A stretch of DNA of 64,000 nucleotides, from contig CAMTON010000003.1 in the NCBI GenBank assembly GCA_947074105.1, forward strand, positions 21,442-85,441, written 5' to 3'. This document shows positions 53,353 through 63,536 of the stretch, piece after piece. Position numbers and translations under genes: made by a program. Source of the stretch: an uncultured Bacteroidales bacterium. GTDB lineage: Bacteria > Bacteroidota > Bacteroidia > Bacteroidales > JAUNSR01. Position 1 is the stretch's first letter. Each line of letters begins with the position of its first letter. The notes below the pieces were generated by a model. That model searched no databases and was not told where the DNA came from. It was given only the letters and a program-made list of their open reading frames with translations.

Positions 53353-53951
53353 AAATAAATTTCAGAAACAGGAACGGTTATTGTTCCGAAATCATTCAAT
53401 GCATTAAATAAGCATATACGGCTAAATTTTTTTATGTCGTTTATGCTTATTTTCTTTTCAGTAATTATATTTTTCTGAATAAGACTTTTTCTCATTGTTC
53501 CTTTTAAAAGAGGAGTTGATGGAGTGATCCATTCCTCTCCTGTATAAAAAGCCACATTGCAGAAAGAAGAATCAGTTACCAGTCCGTCTTTTATTATAAG
53601 AATATCATCGTAACCCTTTATTTTTAATCTGTCAATCGCACTTCTGTCTGTAGATTTATAAGTATAAGAGATATCATTATCAACTACAATTTTAAGATTA
53701 TTGATTTCAGGCACAGAATAAGGAATCATTTCAGAGAACAGGATATTTTCTGCATAGACAATCCTGAGCTTAAATAAATCACCGGATATTATTTCCGGAA
53801 AATCGATATCCTTACAGATAATAATATTATCTGTTCCGAAAATATTTTTTCTCGTATAGTTAAGTCTTTCCAGATGATAATCTAAATTCTTTATAATACC
53901 GTTTTCTACTTTTACGGTTTCAACAAAAGAAGGATTTATATCTTTATTCAT
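53349..53951 (-). CDS. pabC: Aminotransferase class IV (4-amino-4-deoxychorismate lyase-like)
   Basis: SFVETVKVENGIIKNLDYHLERLNYT; YDDILIIKDGLVTDSSFCNVAFYTGEEWITPSTPLLKGTMR. Confidence 0.85.
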   Translation of the reverse strand: MNKDINPSFVETVKVENGIIKNLDYHLERLNYTRKNIFGTDNIIICKDIDFPEIISGDLFKLRIVYAENILFSEMIPYSVPEINNLKIVVDNDISYTYKSTDRSAIDRLKIKGYDDILIIKDGLVTDSSFCNVAFYTGEEWITPSTPLLKGTMRKSLIQKNIITEKKISINDIKKFSRICLFNALNDFGTITVPVSEIYF

Positions 53952-54059
53952 TGATTTTACTTATTTAATTCCGGAATAAATATAATCAGAAAGCAATTAT
54001 AATATCTTCTTTTCCGATGCAGTTATGCCTACAGCTCTTGTTATATCCGGACATTGTAA

Positions 54060-55052
54060 TCATACAGGAAGATAAACTTTCCTTATTAATTCTTCATATT
54101 CACTTTTCATATCGCTTTTTGCTGTAATTCCGCCTCCGCTCTGAAAAGTCATATTTCCCACTCCGTCTGTTTCTATAGAACGGATAAGTACTGCACTGTC
54201 GAGATTATTGCCGTCATAGATTCCGGCAACTCCCGTATAATAACCACGGGGCTTACCTTCTGCTGTTCTTATTATCTCAATAGTCTTTTTCTTTGGAGCT
54301 CCGCTTATTGAACCGGCCGGAAGCATACTGAAAATTATGTCACCTATATTATCGGCAAGATTATCCGGAAGAAAGCCGGATATTTTTGAACTCACCTGAA
54401 GTATGTTGCCGACATTTGTTTTTAATTTATCTATATATCTGTAACGTTCTACTTCTACATTTAAAGAACAGATGCCAAGGTCATTCCTGATCAGATCTAC
54501 AATTGTAGCATGTTCCGCCTTTTCTTTAATATCATCCATTATAATCCGGTCTGCTTCCGGGATATCGGCATCTATAGTGCCTTTCATCGGATAAGAACTG
54601 ATTTTTCGGTCCTTTATAGTTACGAAAGACTCAGGTGAAAGCGAGCAGAATCTGTCTTTTATATATAGTTTATATTTTGCTTTTGATCTGATGAATATTT
54701 CTTTTAATGAAAGATCTGTAGTAACCCTGCTGCGAGCAGTAAGATTAACAAGAAAAGAATCTCCCCGTTTCAAACCATTTATTACATGATTAAAACTTTC
54801 TGCATATTCTTGCGGCGTTACAGGAGAAACATTCCATACAGCAGTTTTAATATCGGAATGCAATTCAATACTATTGCATGCAACATTATTTACTCCATTG
54901 AAGTCATACATTATATATTCCGGATCAACTTCGTCAAGAGAAATAACATGATTATTAATCATCTCAAAATCAGAAATAAAAATAAAAGGTTTTTTGTTTT
55001 CTGCGAAATGATTCATCAAAGCTGCAGCTTCGTTTTTGTTTAGGATATTCAT
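54060..55052 (-). CDS. pabB: Aminodeoxychorismate synthase component I
   Basis: RGDSFLVNLTARSRV, YPMKGTIDADIPEAD, VDLIRNDLGICS, LPAGSISGAPKKKTIEIIR, GGGITAKSDMKSEYEE. Confidence 0.93.
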   Translation of the reverse strand: MNILNKNEAAALMNHFAENKKPFIFISDFEMINNHVISLDEVDPEYIMYDFNGVNNVACNSIELHSDIKTAVWNVSPVTPQEYAESFNHVINGLKRGDSFLVNLTARSRVTTDLSLKEIFIRSKAKYKLYIKDRFCSLSPESFVTIKDRKISSYPMKGTIDADIPEADRIIMDDIKEKAEHATIVDLIRNDLGICSLNVEVERYRYIDKLKTNVGNILQVSSKISGFLPDNLADNIGDIIFSMLPAGSISGAPKKKTIEIIRTAEGKPRGYYTGVAGIYDGNNLDSAVLIRSIETDGVGNMTFQSGGGITAKSDMKSEYEELIRKVYLPV

Positions 55053-55314
55053 AAACCCGGAGAGAAAAAGAAATTAAAAATAAGCACCTTAAATAACATC
55101 GCAAAGATATTATTTATGCAAATCATCAGATGTTATAATGTATGATAAAGGATTTAGAATCCTTAAAATAAAGCTGCATGATATTTTGTCTTATTTTCTG
55201 AATATCAGCTATTTCAACAATATTAAAATTAAAAAACAATAATACTTTCACAATGGCGAACCACTGTCTGTGGCTCATTTGTTAATTAATATGAGAATGT
55301 AGAATTAATTATAT

Positions 55315-55322
55315 TATCTTTG
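55315..55322 (+). promoter_or_regulatory. Putative -7 promoter TATCTTTG
   Basis: Consensus TAnnTTTG upstream of the saccharopine dehydrogenase-like gene. Confidence 0.5.
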
Positions 55323-55375
55323 CACAAGAATTAAATTATAATACAATAACTAATTTTTAAACTTTAATTATTGAA

Positions 55376-56572
55376 ATGGGAAAAGTTTTGATCATCGGAG
55401 CCGGTGGTGTAGGAACGGTTGTTGCTCATAAAGTCGCTATGAATCCTGATGTTTTCACGGATATCGTAATCGCAAGCCGCACTAAATCTAAATGTGATGC
55501 TTTGGTAAAAGCGATAGGTAATGACAAAATTAAAACTGCGCAGGTAGATGCAGACAATGTTGACGAACTTGTTGCTCTATTCGAGGAACATCGTCCTGAT
55601 ATCGTAATTAATGTAGCTCTTCCTTATCAGGATCTTACTATTATGGAGGCTTGTCTTAAAGCCGGAGTAAACTATCTTGATACAGCGAACTATGAACCTA
55701 AAGAAGAAGCAAAATTTGAATACAGCTGGCAGTGGGCTTATAAAAAACGCTTTGAGGATGCAGGTCTTACTGCTATTCTTGGTTGCGGTTTTGACCCGGG
55801 AGTATCAGGTGTTTTCACTGCTTATGCCGCAAAACATTATTTCAGCGAAATGCAATATCTTGATATTGTAGATTGCAACGGTGGTGATCACGGAAAAGCT
55901 TTTGCAACTAACTTTAATCCTGAAATTAATATCCGCGAGGTTACTCAGAAAGGTAAATACTGGGAAAACGGTCAGTGGGTTGAAACAGAACCACACGAAA
56001 TCCATCAGCCTCTTACATATCCGAACATCGGAGAAAGAGAATCTTATGTTCTTTATCATGAAGAACTTGAGTCTCTTGTTAAAAACTTCCCTACTATTAA
56101 GAGAGCTCGTTTCTGGATGACTTTCGGTCAGGAATATCTTACACATCTTCGTGTAATCCAGAATATCGGTATGGCAGGCATCGAACCTATCAATTACAAC
56201 GGTGTTGAAATCGTGCCTATCCAGTTCCTTAAAGCTGTTCTTCCTGATCCGGGATCTCTTGGAGAAAACTATGAAGGAGAAACTTCTATCGGTTGTCGTA
56301 TCAGAGGTCTTGACAAAGAAGGCAAAGAGACAACATATTATATCTATAATAACTGCAGCCACAGAGAATCTTACAATGAAACAGGAGCTCAGGCTGTAAG
56401 CTATACTACAGGTGTTCCGGCTATGATCGGAGCTATGATGTTCCTTAAAGGCCTTTGGAAGCGTCCGGGAGTATGGAATGTAGAAGATTTCAATCCGGAT
56501 CCATTTATGGAACAGCTTAATGTACAGGGTCTTCCTTGGCATGAAGTATTCAATGGTGATCTTGAACTGTAA
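55376..56572 (+). CDS. Saccharopine dehydrogenase family protein (carboxynorspermidine synthase-like)
   Basis: MGKVLIIGAGGVGTVVAHKVAMN; INVALPYQDLTIMEACLKAGVNYLDTANYEP; LGCGFDPGVSGVFTAYA. Confidence 0.9.
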   Translation: MGKVLIIGAGGVGTVVAHKVAMNPDVFTDIVIASRTKSKCDALVKAIGNDKIKTAQVDADNVDELVALFEEHRPDIVINVALPYQDLTIMEACLKAGVNYLDTANYEPKEEAKFEYSWQWAYKKRFEDAGLTAILGCGFDPGVSGVFTAYAAKHYFSEMQYLDIVDCNGGDHGKAFATNFNPEINIREVTQKGKYWENGQWVETEPHEIHQPLTYPNIGERESYVLYHEELESLVKNFPTIKRARFWMTFGQEYLTHLRVIQNIGMAGIEPINYNGVEIVPIQFLKAVLPDPGSLGENYEGETSIGCRIRGLDKEGKETTYYIYNNCSHRESYNETGAQAVSYTTGVPAMIGAMMFLKGLWKRPGVWNVEDFNPDPFMEQLNVQGLPWHEVFNGDLEL

Positions 56573-56618
56573 TATAATCTGTTCTCTGGTATATCTTTAA
56601 AGATTCAGAATAAAATAT

Positions 56619-56665
56619 CAACAGCCTTTTACTGACTGAAAAGTACGGTAAAAGGCTGTTTTTTT
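56619..56665 (+). terminator. Intrinsic terminator
   Basis: CAACAGCCTTTTACTG...CGGTAAAAGGCTGTTTTTTT. Confidence 0.75.
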
Positions 56666-56686
56666 ATCTGACTATATATAAAATAA

Positions 56687-56724
56687 AGACAGGAGCAAGA
56701 GAAATAATCCCTCTGCTCCTGTCT
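56687..56724. terminator. Second hairpin (AGACAGGAGCA...TGCTCCTGTCT)
   Basis: Inverted repeat in the convergent intergenic region, no clear T-tract on the + strand. Confidence 0.45.
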
Positions 56725-56958
56725 GTTTATAATAAGAAAGTTTTAAGTTTTGATCTAACCCGATCTTTATAAAACCGGAGTTTAAATTGACATTTTAAAT
56801 TTAATTCTTCATAAACATAAGGATTGGTTAAACAAATATTAAACTACATACATTGATCTATTTACAGAGCTATAATGATTTAATAATTATAGCTGAATCA
56901 TATCGGATATCTGATTCTGACTATCTTATTAATATTCAGATAATCAGAATCAGTTTTT

Positions 56959-59751
56959 TTATTTTACAGATACAGGATAAGCTTTTCCGTTTACAATAAC
57001 ATAATATATTCCTGCTGTAAGTTTTCCGTAAACAGGAAGTGTCACTCCTGAAAGATTCACCAAAGCTGTTGCTACACCACCTTCAACAACAACCTGATTA
57101 TTTTTCACATATACTTTTACAGCATCTGTATCGATAGAAGAAATGCTGTTGATAAGCTCTGTAGCAGGATAATATTTTAAAGAGAAATCATCTGCAGAAA
57201 ACCATGTTCCTGTCCATCCTTCTACAGTTTTTACTCCGATTGAAAGAATATTATCATTTCCTACTACGCAAGGAACATCAACCCACGACCATCCCTTGCC
57301 AAGAATATTTCCGGAAGCTCCGAAGTTAGGGATCTCTGTCTGAGAATTATTTGCAAAAATATATGATCCGCTTCCGCTTGTGCGGGCAGCTGCAGTCAGG
57401 ATATAGAATCCAGGTTCAAGTCCTACAATCTCCTGAGTAGCTGTAAAAATCAGAGCTCCGCTGGTAGGATTCCATGAATCGATATATCTGTTAGCAAGAT
57501 TTTCTTCGGACGCATCTTCTGCTACAGTCCAATGTTCTCCGTAATTTGTATACTGATTTCCTTTACCAAGATCCATCAGCCATCCTTCAGGAATATCATA
57601 AACACCTTCAGCTTCAATTGTGGGATTTATTATTTCATAAGAAAGATCTTCCGATTCATACTTCTTATAATAACCAAGTACACTGCTCCATAATGTCTCA
57701 TAAGCGGATTTAAAATCTTCTGCATCCGATGTTTCCGAATCATAGATTTCTTTTGCTTCTGCTACTGCAACTTTAGCAAACTCATTCTCAAGTTGCGAAA
57801 GTTCAGTAATCGCGCTCATAAGATTCTGATAAGGAATCTGCATTGCTAAAGCATCATTATAATTTGACTCCAGATTATTATAAACTTCGGTTATTTCATC
57901 CAGATCATTAACCTGTTTACGAAGCTCAGAGTAAGCAAGAAGATAAGCGTCATTCAGATTATCTTCTGCAAAGATCGGCAGATTATCAAGATTTATAGCT
58001 TCAACAAGTTCCATAAGTGAAGATATCTTATCTCTCATTGCCTCAACAACTTCCTGATTATCAGCCTCCCCTTTATAATAAAGTCTGAATTCGCTCACAG
58101 AGTACCATCTACCATATTCCGTTGTCGTTCCTTTTGCTCCGATTCGAAGTTTTCCTTCATTTACAATAGCGTCAAAGCGGTGAGTATTCCATCCGTAACC
58201 AAGCTCACTTATTCTTTCAGCACCCTCTTCTGCCTCATTATCGTTTACAATAATAGGAATGGTAAACTCTTTTAGCCCTGTCGCATAAAGAAGAAAACCT
58301 TCATCCGTACTGCTTGAACGTGCGACACACTGAATAGTGTAAATTCCGTTTGGTAAATCCTCAATATCCTGATAACAATTGAAAGAAAACGGCTCCCAAC
58401 TCCACATATTTAGGAATCTTTTTGAAGATGCCGCATCATATTCGGGTGTTCCCGCCTCATATTCAAGCATAGAATAATGCTGTCCCCATGTAACATTATT
58501 ATTTCCAAACCAACCGGTACTGCCCTGTAAATTATCCGGATTTACAATCATACGGGTCATTTCCAATACCTCTCCGTCGCGAAGTTCAATCACCGGAGCA
58601 AAAGCTTCATTCGGCTCATAATTTACATTTGTAAATCCGCTTCCCGAAATTCCTTTTACATTTGGAGCAGAAGTCGCTTCAACCATTGTCATTCGGTCGA
58701 AATGAGCAATCACATTATTTTCTCTTATTATAGTAAAATAGACATCTCCGGTAACCTCAAAATCAGGTGTTGTAAATGCAATCTTTTCATCATGCTGAGT
58801 ATATGCTCCTGAAGGTTGTGTCCATGTATAAGAAAGAATAGAATCATCATTTGGCTCCGTACCCAACTTCGCAGTGTATGATCCGGAATTAGTATCACTA
58901 TGATTCCATACAGAAAAAGCAATCTGATATGTCGTATTAGGTTTTACAAGATTTTCAAGATTCTGACCGAAGTATTTTCCAGATGTTTCATTATTCCATC
59001 CATGATGCTGAAGTACACCGTTTCCTTCTTTTTTATTATTGATCAAAGCTACTTTTTCGCCCCACCAGCTTCCGGTATAATCAGTTAATACAGCCGTTGC
59101 ACCTGCGCTGGGACCGAAATTTCCTGAAAACCAATCCGCCGGAATATAAATAATACCGTCATCAGAAACTACTACATCATCTTCAGATTCCGGCATCGCA
59201 GCCGTTTCAAAACCAGGATTTTTAAAAAGATTTTCTTCACTGTATATACCTGTCTTTGCAGAAGCATCGTCAACGACACTCCAACTGAAAGTTTCAGCTT
59301 TCCACGCTGTTCCTTCCGGATTTTCTTCGGTTGGATCAGTAGCATCTACTCCGTCATTGTTGCCTATAAGAGAACCGTAAATATCAGGAAATACTATCTG
59401 ACCGGCATCTTCAAGTTCTGCTACCGTTATAGAACCTACATAATGTCCTTCTTTAAATACGTCAACATTTGTACCGGTCACCACAAAACGATAAATGCCG
59501 CTTTCTTCCGGCTCAAACACAAATCCCTGAAATTTCTCATCACAGATCTTAATATATGCTCCTGCCTGTGCTTCTACCTGCAGAGAATAAACCGACGATG
59601 GCGTAAACATTGAATAATCGGAAGAAGGCAATATCTCACTCAATTCTGCTTTTGAGGGATAATAGGGTACGTAACTTTCGTTAGACGCAGAAATCTCGCC
59701 GGCTCCGCTCAACGCTGCCAGTGTTAATAAAATCATCACAGATTTCTTCAT
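56959..59751 (-). CDS. Large secreted protein: repeated beta-sandwich/CBM-like domains, helical linker, C-terminal sorting-like domain
   Basis: Signal peptide MKKSVMILLTLAALSGAGEISA; paired modules of the type NGIYTIQCVARSSSTDEGFLLYATGL / PGFYILTAAARTSGSGSYIFANN; C-terminus VYGKLTAGIYYVIVNGKAYPVSVK. Confidence 0.7.
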   Translation of the reverse strand: MKKSVMILLTLAALSGAGEISASNESYVPYYPSKAELSEILPSSDYSMFTPSSVYSLQVEAQAGAYIKICDEKFQGFVFEPEESGIYRFVVTGTNVDVFKEGHYVGSITVAELEDAGQIVFPDIYGSLIGNNDGVDATDPTEENPEGTAWKAETFSWSVVDDASAKTGIYSEENLFKNPGFETAAMPESEDDVVVSDDGIIYIPADWFSGNFGPSAGATAVLTDYTGSWWGEKVALINNKKEGNGVLQHHGWNNETSGKYFGQNLENLVKPNTTYQIAFSVWNHSDTNSGSYTAKLGTEPNDDSILSYTWTQPSGAYTQHDEKIAFTTPDFEVTGDVYFTIIRENNVIAHFDRMTMVEATSAPNVKGISGSGFTNVNYEPNEAFAPVIELRDGEVLEMTRMIVNPDNLQGSTGWFGNNNVTWGQHYSMLEYEAGTPEYDAASSKRFLNMWSWEPFSFNCYQDIEDLPNGIYTIQCVARSSSTDEGFLLYATGLKEFTIPIIVNDNEAEEGAERISELGYGWNTHRFDAIVNEGKLRIGAKGTTTEYGRWYSVSEFRLYYKGEADNQEVVEAMRDKISSLMELVEAINLDNLPIFAEDNLNDAYLLAYSELRKQVNDLDEITEVYNNLESNYNDALAMQIPYQNLMSAITELSQLENEFAKVAVAEAKEIYDSETSDAEDFKSAYETLWSSVLGYYKKYESEDLSYEIINPTIEAEGVYDIPEGWLMDLGKGNQYTNYGEHWTVAEDASEENLANRYIDSWNPTSGALIFTATQEIVGLEPGFYILTAAARTSGSGSYIFANNSQTEIPNFGASGNILGKGWSWVDVPCVVGNDNILSIGVKTVEGWTGTWFSADDFSLKYYPATELINSISSIDTDAVKVYVKNNQVVVEGGVATALVNLSGVTLPVYGKLTAGIYYVIVNGKAYPVSVK

Positions 59752-60059
59752 AATGAATGAATAGTTTAAATAATACGAGTAATATAAAATAACACAACCA
59801 TGTAAATATTTATTTATATTAGTAAATATTACACTTCTCGCAAATTTAAACAGATTCTCATTCCCGCAAACTATTTTCTGTTATTATTTACAATTTAACA
59901 ACTATTTTCCTCTTTATTGGGCATATATAAGACATATTACCACATAAAACCACGATTTAACATCTTTAACTCTACTTCGAGAAACATCTTTTTTTCTAAA
60001 AGTCATTCTTCACTGCATATTATTAAAGCTACATTTAATGCAACGATTAAAATTAAAAT

Positions 60060-60099
60060 AGTGACAAAAGCAGAAACTTATAATTCCGCTTTTGTCACT
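60060..60099 (-). terminator. Intrinsic terminator downstream of mdh
   Basis: AGTGACAAAAGC...GCTTTTGTCACT. Confidence 0.65.
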
Positions 60100-60136
60100 A
60101 TAAATAGAAATTTCAATATACTTATATGAATCCAGT

Positions 60137-61138
60137 TTATTTTATATTATGATTTATAGAATGCCATTCCGAGATAGGAGGAAGTACACCCATTTCAATC
60201 ACTTCATCTCTAAGTTTACAAAGATGGATATAACTGTGATCAAGATCCTGTTCTTCAGTCTGTGTTCCTTTAACTTCCTTATAATGGACACCACCCTTAT
60301 CAAGAGTCGTTTCCATTGCCATCATTATATGATCAAATCTCTTATCTGATACATAACATCCCACCGGCCATTTGAAAGAAGGACCGCCCATAGCTGCAGC
60401 GATCATCTCTACAGAAATATAAGAAGGGCTCTGGAATGAAGAACGACCTCGCAATTCAATAATATTCTTACCTCCCTGAATCACTCTTGTTTTCAAAGCA
60501 TCCCAGTCCTGAGTCGGAAGTTTTTCAGTACCGATTAATTCGGTAAGAGGTTTTCCGTTAACTTTGGTTGTAGAAGCAAATACCGCCATCTGTTCTCCAT
60601 GACCACCATAAGTACGGCAATTTTCAATATCGGAAGCCGGAATATGGAAATATTTTGAAAGCTCAGACTGAAGACGGGTACTGTCAAGAGCGGCAAGTGT
60701 TGAGACCTGAGTAGGTTTAAGACCTGAATAAATCAATGTTATAAGTCCTGTAATATCGGCAGGATTAAAGATAATCACTATATGTTTAACATCAGGACAA
60801 TATTTCTTCACATCCTTACCAAACTGAGCTGCAATTTCTGCATTTCCTTTAAGAAGGTCTTCTCTTGTCATTCCTGCTTTACGTGCAGCACCGCCTGAGT
60901 TAACAATATAAGAAGCATCTTTAAGCGCTTCCGCTATATCTGATGTATATGTAATATTGGCTCCCTCAAATGCGCAATGAAACAATTCTTCAGCCACTCC
61001 CTGCAATGCAGGACCGTAAGGGTCGTAAAGACAGATATTAGGCGTAAGTTTCATCATTAAAGCGGTCTGTGCCATATTAGAACCTATCATTCCGGCAGCA
61101 CCGACAATTACAAGCTTATCATTTGTTAGATATTTCAT
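60137..61138 (-). CDS. mdh: Malate dehydrogenase
   Basis: VIVGAAGMIGSNMAQTALMM; VNSGGAARKAGMTREDLLKGNAEI; RTYGGHGEQMAVFASTTKV. Confidence 0.9.
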   Translation of the reverse strand: MKYLTNDKLVIVGAAGMIGSNMAQTALMMKLTPNICLYDPYGPALQGVAEELFHCAFEGANITYTSDIAEALKDASYIVNSGGAARKAGMTREDLLKGNAEIAAQFGKDVKKYCPDVKHIVIIFNPADITGLITLIYSGLKPTQVSTLAALDSTRLQSELSKYFHIPASDIENCRTYGGHGEQMAVFASTTKVNGKPLTELIGTEKLPTQDWDALKTRVIQGGKNIIELRGRSSFQSPSYISVEMIAAAMGGPSFKWPVGCYVSDKRFDHIMMAMETTLDKGGVHYKEVKGTQTEEQDLDHSYIHLCKLRDEVIEMGVLPPISEWHSINHNIK

Positions 61139-61288
61139 TGTTTAGTCATTTTAATTAAAAAATAAAAACCATACACAATTATAACATCCCCCAATATATA
61201 TTGTTGATAATTAAATATATAAGCAAGTTCAAAGATTCTTAATATTCTGAGCCTAATAATTATTGTTTTTGAAGGTTATTCAGAGTTT

Positions 61289-62080
61289 TTAATTCAGAGA
61301 ATCTTCATCAGGTATAATAACATTTCGGGTATGTTGTGGAGCATCAAAATTAATCCCGGCTTTATCTGCCTGCGACCTCTGGAATTTCCTTTTTATATTA
61401 AACATCCGACCGTCTTTCCTGAACCTTGCTCCGGTCTGATGAAAATGAAATGTTATATTACGGCTTATGCATTGTTGCCTGAGATACATTATCCATTCAT
61501 AGTCACAAACTCTTGCATTAATACCCGACTCTCCGCCTACCGAAACTTCTTCTATAGATTCATCCAGATAAGCAGAGATATCCACTTTTTCAATGATAGG
61601 AGCTACAATTATCAGCTTATGCTTTATGGGAAGAGAAAGAAATAAAGGAAGACGATAATCGGCCATTTTCTGATTTTCAACAGTACATCCGATTATTACA
61701 TTCTCATAACCATCTCCCCAGTCACGGGGAAGACATTGGTTGAAACGGTGAATTCGTTTTGTGAAAAATATAAACATACAGTCCTGCCTTTTCCGGATCA
61801 TTCTCCAGGCTTCCATACGCCATTCATCAGCTTCTTCCACAAGAAAATCAGAAGTAAAACAGGTAAATACAAGTGATCCGGATTCAATCTTATAACTTTT
61901 ATCTCTTTTCCTTTTTATCGGAAGATCAAAATTTCCTGTTTTTCTGACTTCGCTGCTGCTTATATCGGAACCATACATTTCATCCTGACGATAAACATAA
62001 CAATATTTACATCCTTCACTTATTTTTCTGCATCCGTGCCATGGATTCCATCCTGTATATTTTGAACTTTGTTCTGACAT
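61289..62080 (-). CDS. DUF5131 / phage Gp37-Gp68 family protein
   Basis: YTGWNPWHGCRKISEGCKYCYVYRQDEMYG (C-x6-C-x2-C); VIIGCTVENQKMADYRLP; VSVGGESGINARVCDYEWIMYLRQQC. Confidence 0.88.
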   Translation of the reverse strand: MSEQSSKYTGWNPWHGCRKISEGCKYCYVYRQDEMYGSDISSSEVRKTGNFDLPIKRKRDKSYKIESGSLVFTCFTSDFLVEEADEWRMEAWRMIRKRQDCMFIFFTKRIHRFNQCLPRDWGDGYENVIIGCTVENQKMADYRLPLFLSLPIKHKLIIVAPIIEKVDISAYLDESIEEVSVGGESGINARVCDYEWIMYLRQQCISRNITFHFHQTGARFRKDGRMFNIKRKFQRSQADKAGINFDAPQHTRNVIIPDEDSLN

Positions 62081-62167
62081 CAGTATTCTGCTTTAAATAC
62101 CAAAGTTAATATACAATATTATTCCTGACTTAGAATCTAAAAAAATATATCCCGATTATCATCATGT

Positions 62168-62422
62168 TTAATCTATGCTTTTCCCCGCTTTATAAATTCT
62201 TATTGCCACAGTGATCACAGAGAGATTAAGTTTTTTCGCAATATCTTTTATCTTATATCCTGAGATATAAAGGGAATATGGTATTCTCAATTTATCTTCG
62301 AGATTATTTACGGAAGAGACAAACGATTTAAGATCATTATTATTTTCGATACAATCATCTTTACTTTTATCATATATATTATTTTCTATATGCGATCTTA
62401 GGAAAAAATCAATAATCATCAT
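62168..62422 (-). CDS. Small protein with sigma-70 region 4-like HTH
   Basis: IPYSLYISGYKIKDIAKKLNLSVITVAIRIYKAGKSI resembles ECF region 4; no region 2. Confidence 0.55.
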   Translation of the reverse strand: MMIIDFFLRSHIENNIYDKSKDDCIENNNDLKSFVSSVNNLEDKLRIPYSLYISGYKIKDIAKKLNLSVITVAIRIYKAGKSID

Positions 62423-62552
62423 TTATTAATTTGCTTAACTATATAAAATTAATCCACAATGCAAATCTAAGAATTAGCCCATATAGAGAATTTCGGAACA
62501 GGTTAAATCCTCTTTTATAGCTCAAAAAACACACTAAAGAGTGATTTCCTTT

Positions 62553-63290
62553 TTATATTACACCATGGTTAATAGCATATGAAACAGCTTCTGTAATATT
62601 TGCAACTTCCATCTTTTTGAATATTTTTTTCTTCATCGATTTAAGTCCGTCTATAGAACGATATATCTCTCGGCATATCTCTTTCTCTTTTTTTCCCTGT
62701 AGAGACAATCTAAGTACCTCTTTCTCAATTTCTGAAAAACTTATACAGTTACTTTCTTCCCATTTGTCCTGCTTAAAACAGAATTTCCATATTTTTGATG
62801 TTTTCTCTTTGCTTATGATGACATTTCCTGATGTTGCATTTGTTGAAATCATACTGTTACAAAGTACCAGCCATGGACGACCTTCCTTACTTAAAAATGC
62901 CGGAGACATGCACACATTAAGAATGATATTATTAATTTCATAATCATATTTGACCGAATAAAGACATTTTTCTTCAACCGGAATATTCTCCATAAACTTT
63001 AACCATTCAGCCGTTATTTTAATAATCATACGATTTTCTTCTTCAGAGATCTTCTTTTCATTAAAGTTCTTATTTAGTTCCTTAATCTCTTTTGGCGAAA
63101 TTCCTGCAAGAATTATAGGATTTTCCGATATATAGGTTATTCTTCCTTTGTAAAAATCTACAAGATATATGCTTTGCCTTGTCACTCTTGAGACAGTATC
63201 AAGTAATTTACAATACGAATCAACTACTGTATATTCTTCTTCTGATATATAAGAAATGTAATTTGGAAAGCTTCGGAATCCGTTATTCAT
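62553..63290 (-). CDS. LuxR-type HTH transcriptional regulator with PAS-like N-terminal region
   Basis: FSEIEKEVLRLSLQGKKEKEICREIYRSIDGLKSMKKKIFKKMEVANITEAVSYAINHGVI. Confidence 0.8.
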   Translation of the reverse strand: MNNGFRSFPNYISYISEEEYTVVDSYCKLLDTVSRVTRQSIYLVDFYKGRITYISENPIILAGISPKEIKELNKNFNEKKISEEENRMIIKITAEWLKFMENIPVEEKCLYSVKYDYEINNIILNVCMSPAFLSKEGRPWLVLCNSMISTNATSGNVIISKEKTSKIWKFCFKQDKWEESNCISFSEIEKEVLRLSLQGKKEKEICREIYRSIDGLKSMKKKIFKKMEVANITEAVSYAINHGVI

Positions 63291-63470
63291 TAATATTAGT
63301 ATTTTTCGATTTATAATCAGCCAGGCAGAAATTGAGTAAATAAAAACTGATTAATTACCGCAAGTTTATTAATAAAATTCCGATTACGACACTACTAATA
63401 ATTTATTAAGGCTGTTTTTTATCAAATGGGAATATTAATATCCTCAGATAGAATTTCCATAAAAATAAAA

Positions 63471-63512
63471 AAGGTTTACCGCACGAAGATTTTTCTTCAA
63501 ACGGTAAACCTT
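63471..63512 (-). terminator. Intrinsic terminator downstream of acyltransferase
   Basis: AAGGTTTACCG...CGGTAAACCTT inverted repeat. Confidence 0.65.
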
Positions 63513-63536
63513 AGAAGTACACCTGATCACTCAGAT

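Noticed and set aside
55805-56542. 245-aa minus-strand ORF within saccharopine dehydrogenase-like gene
   Set aside because: Antisense to a well-supported gene; no recognisable domain.
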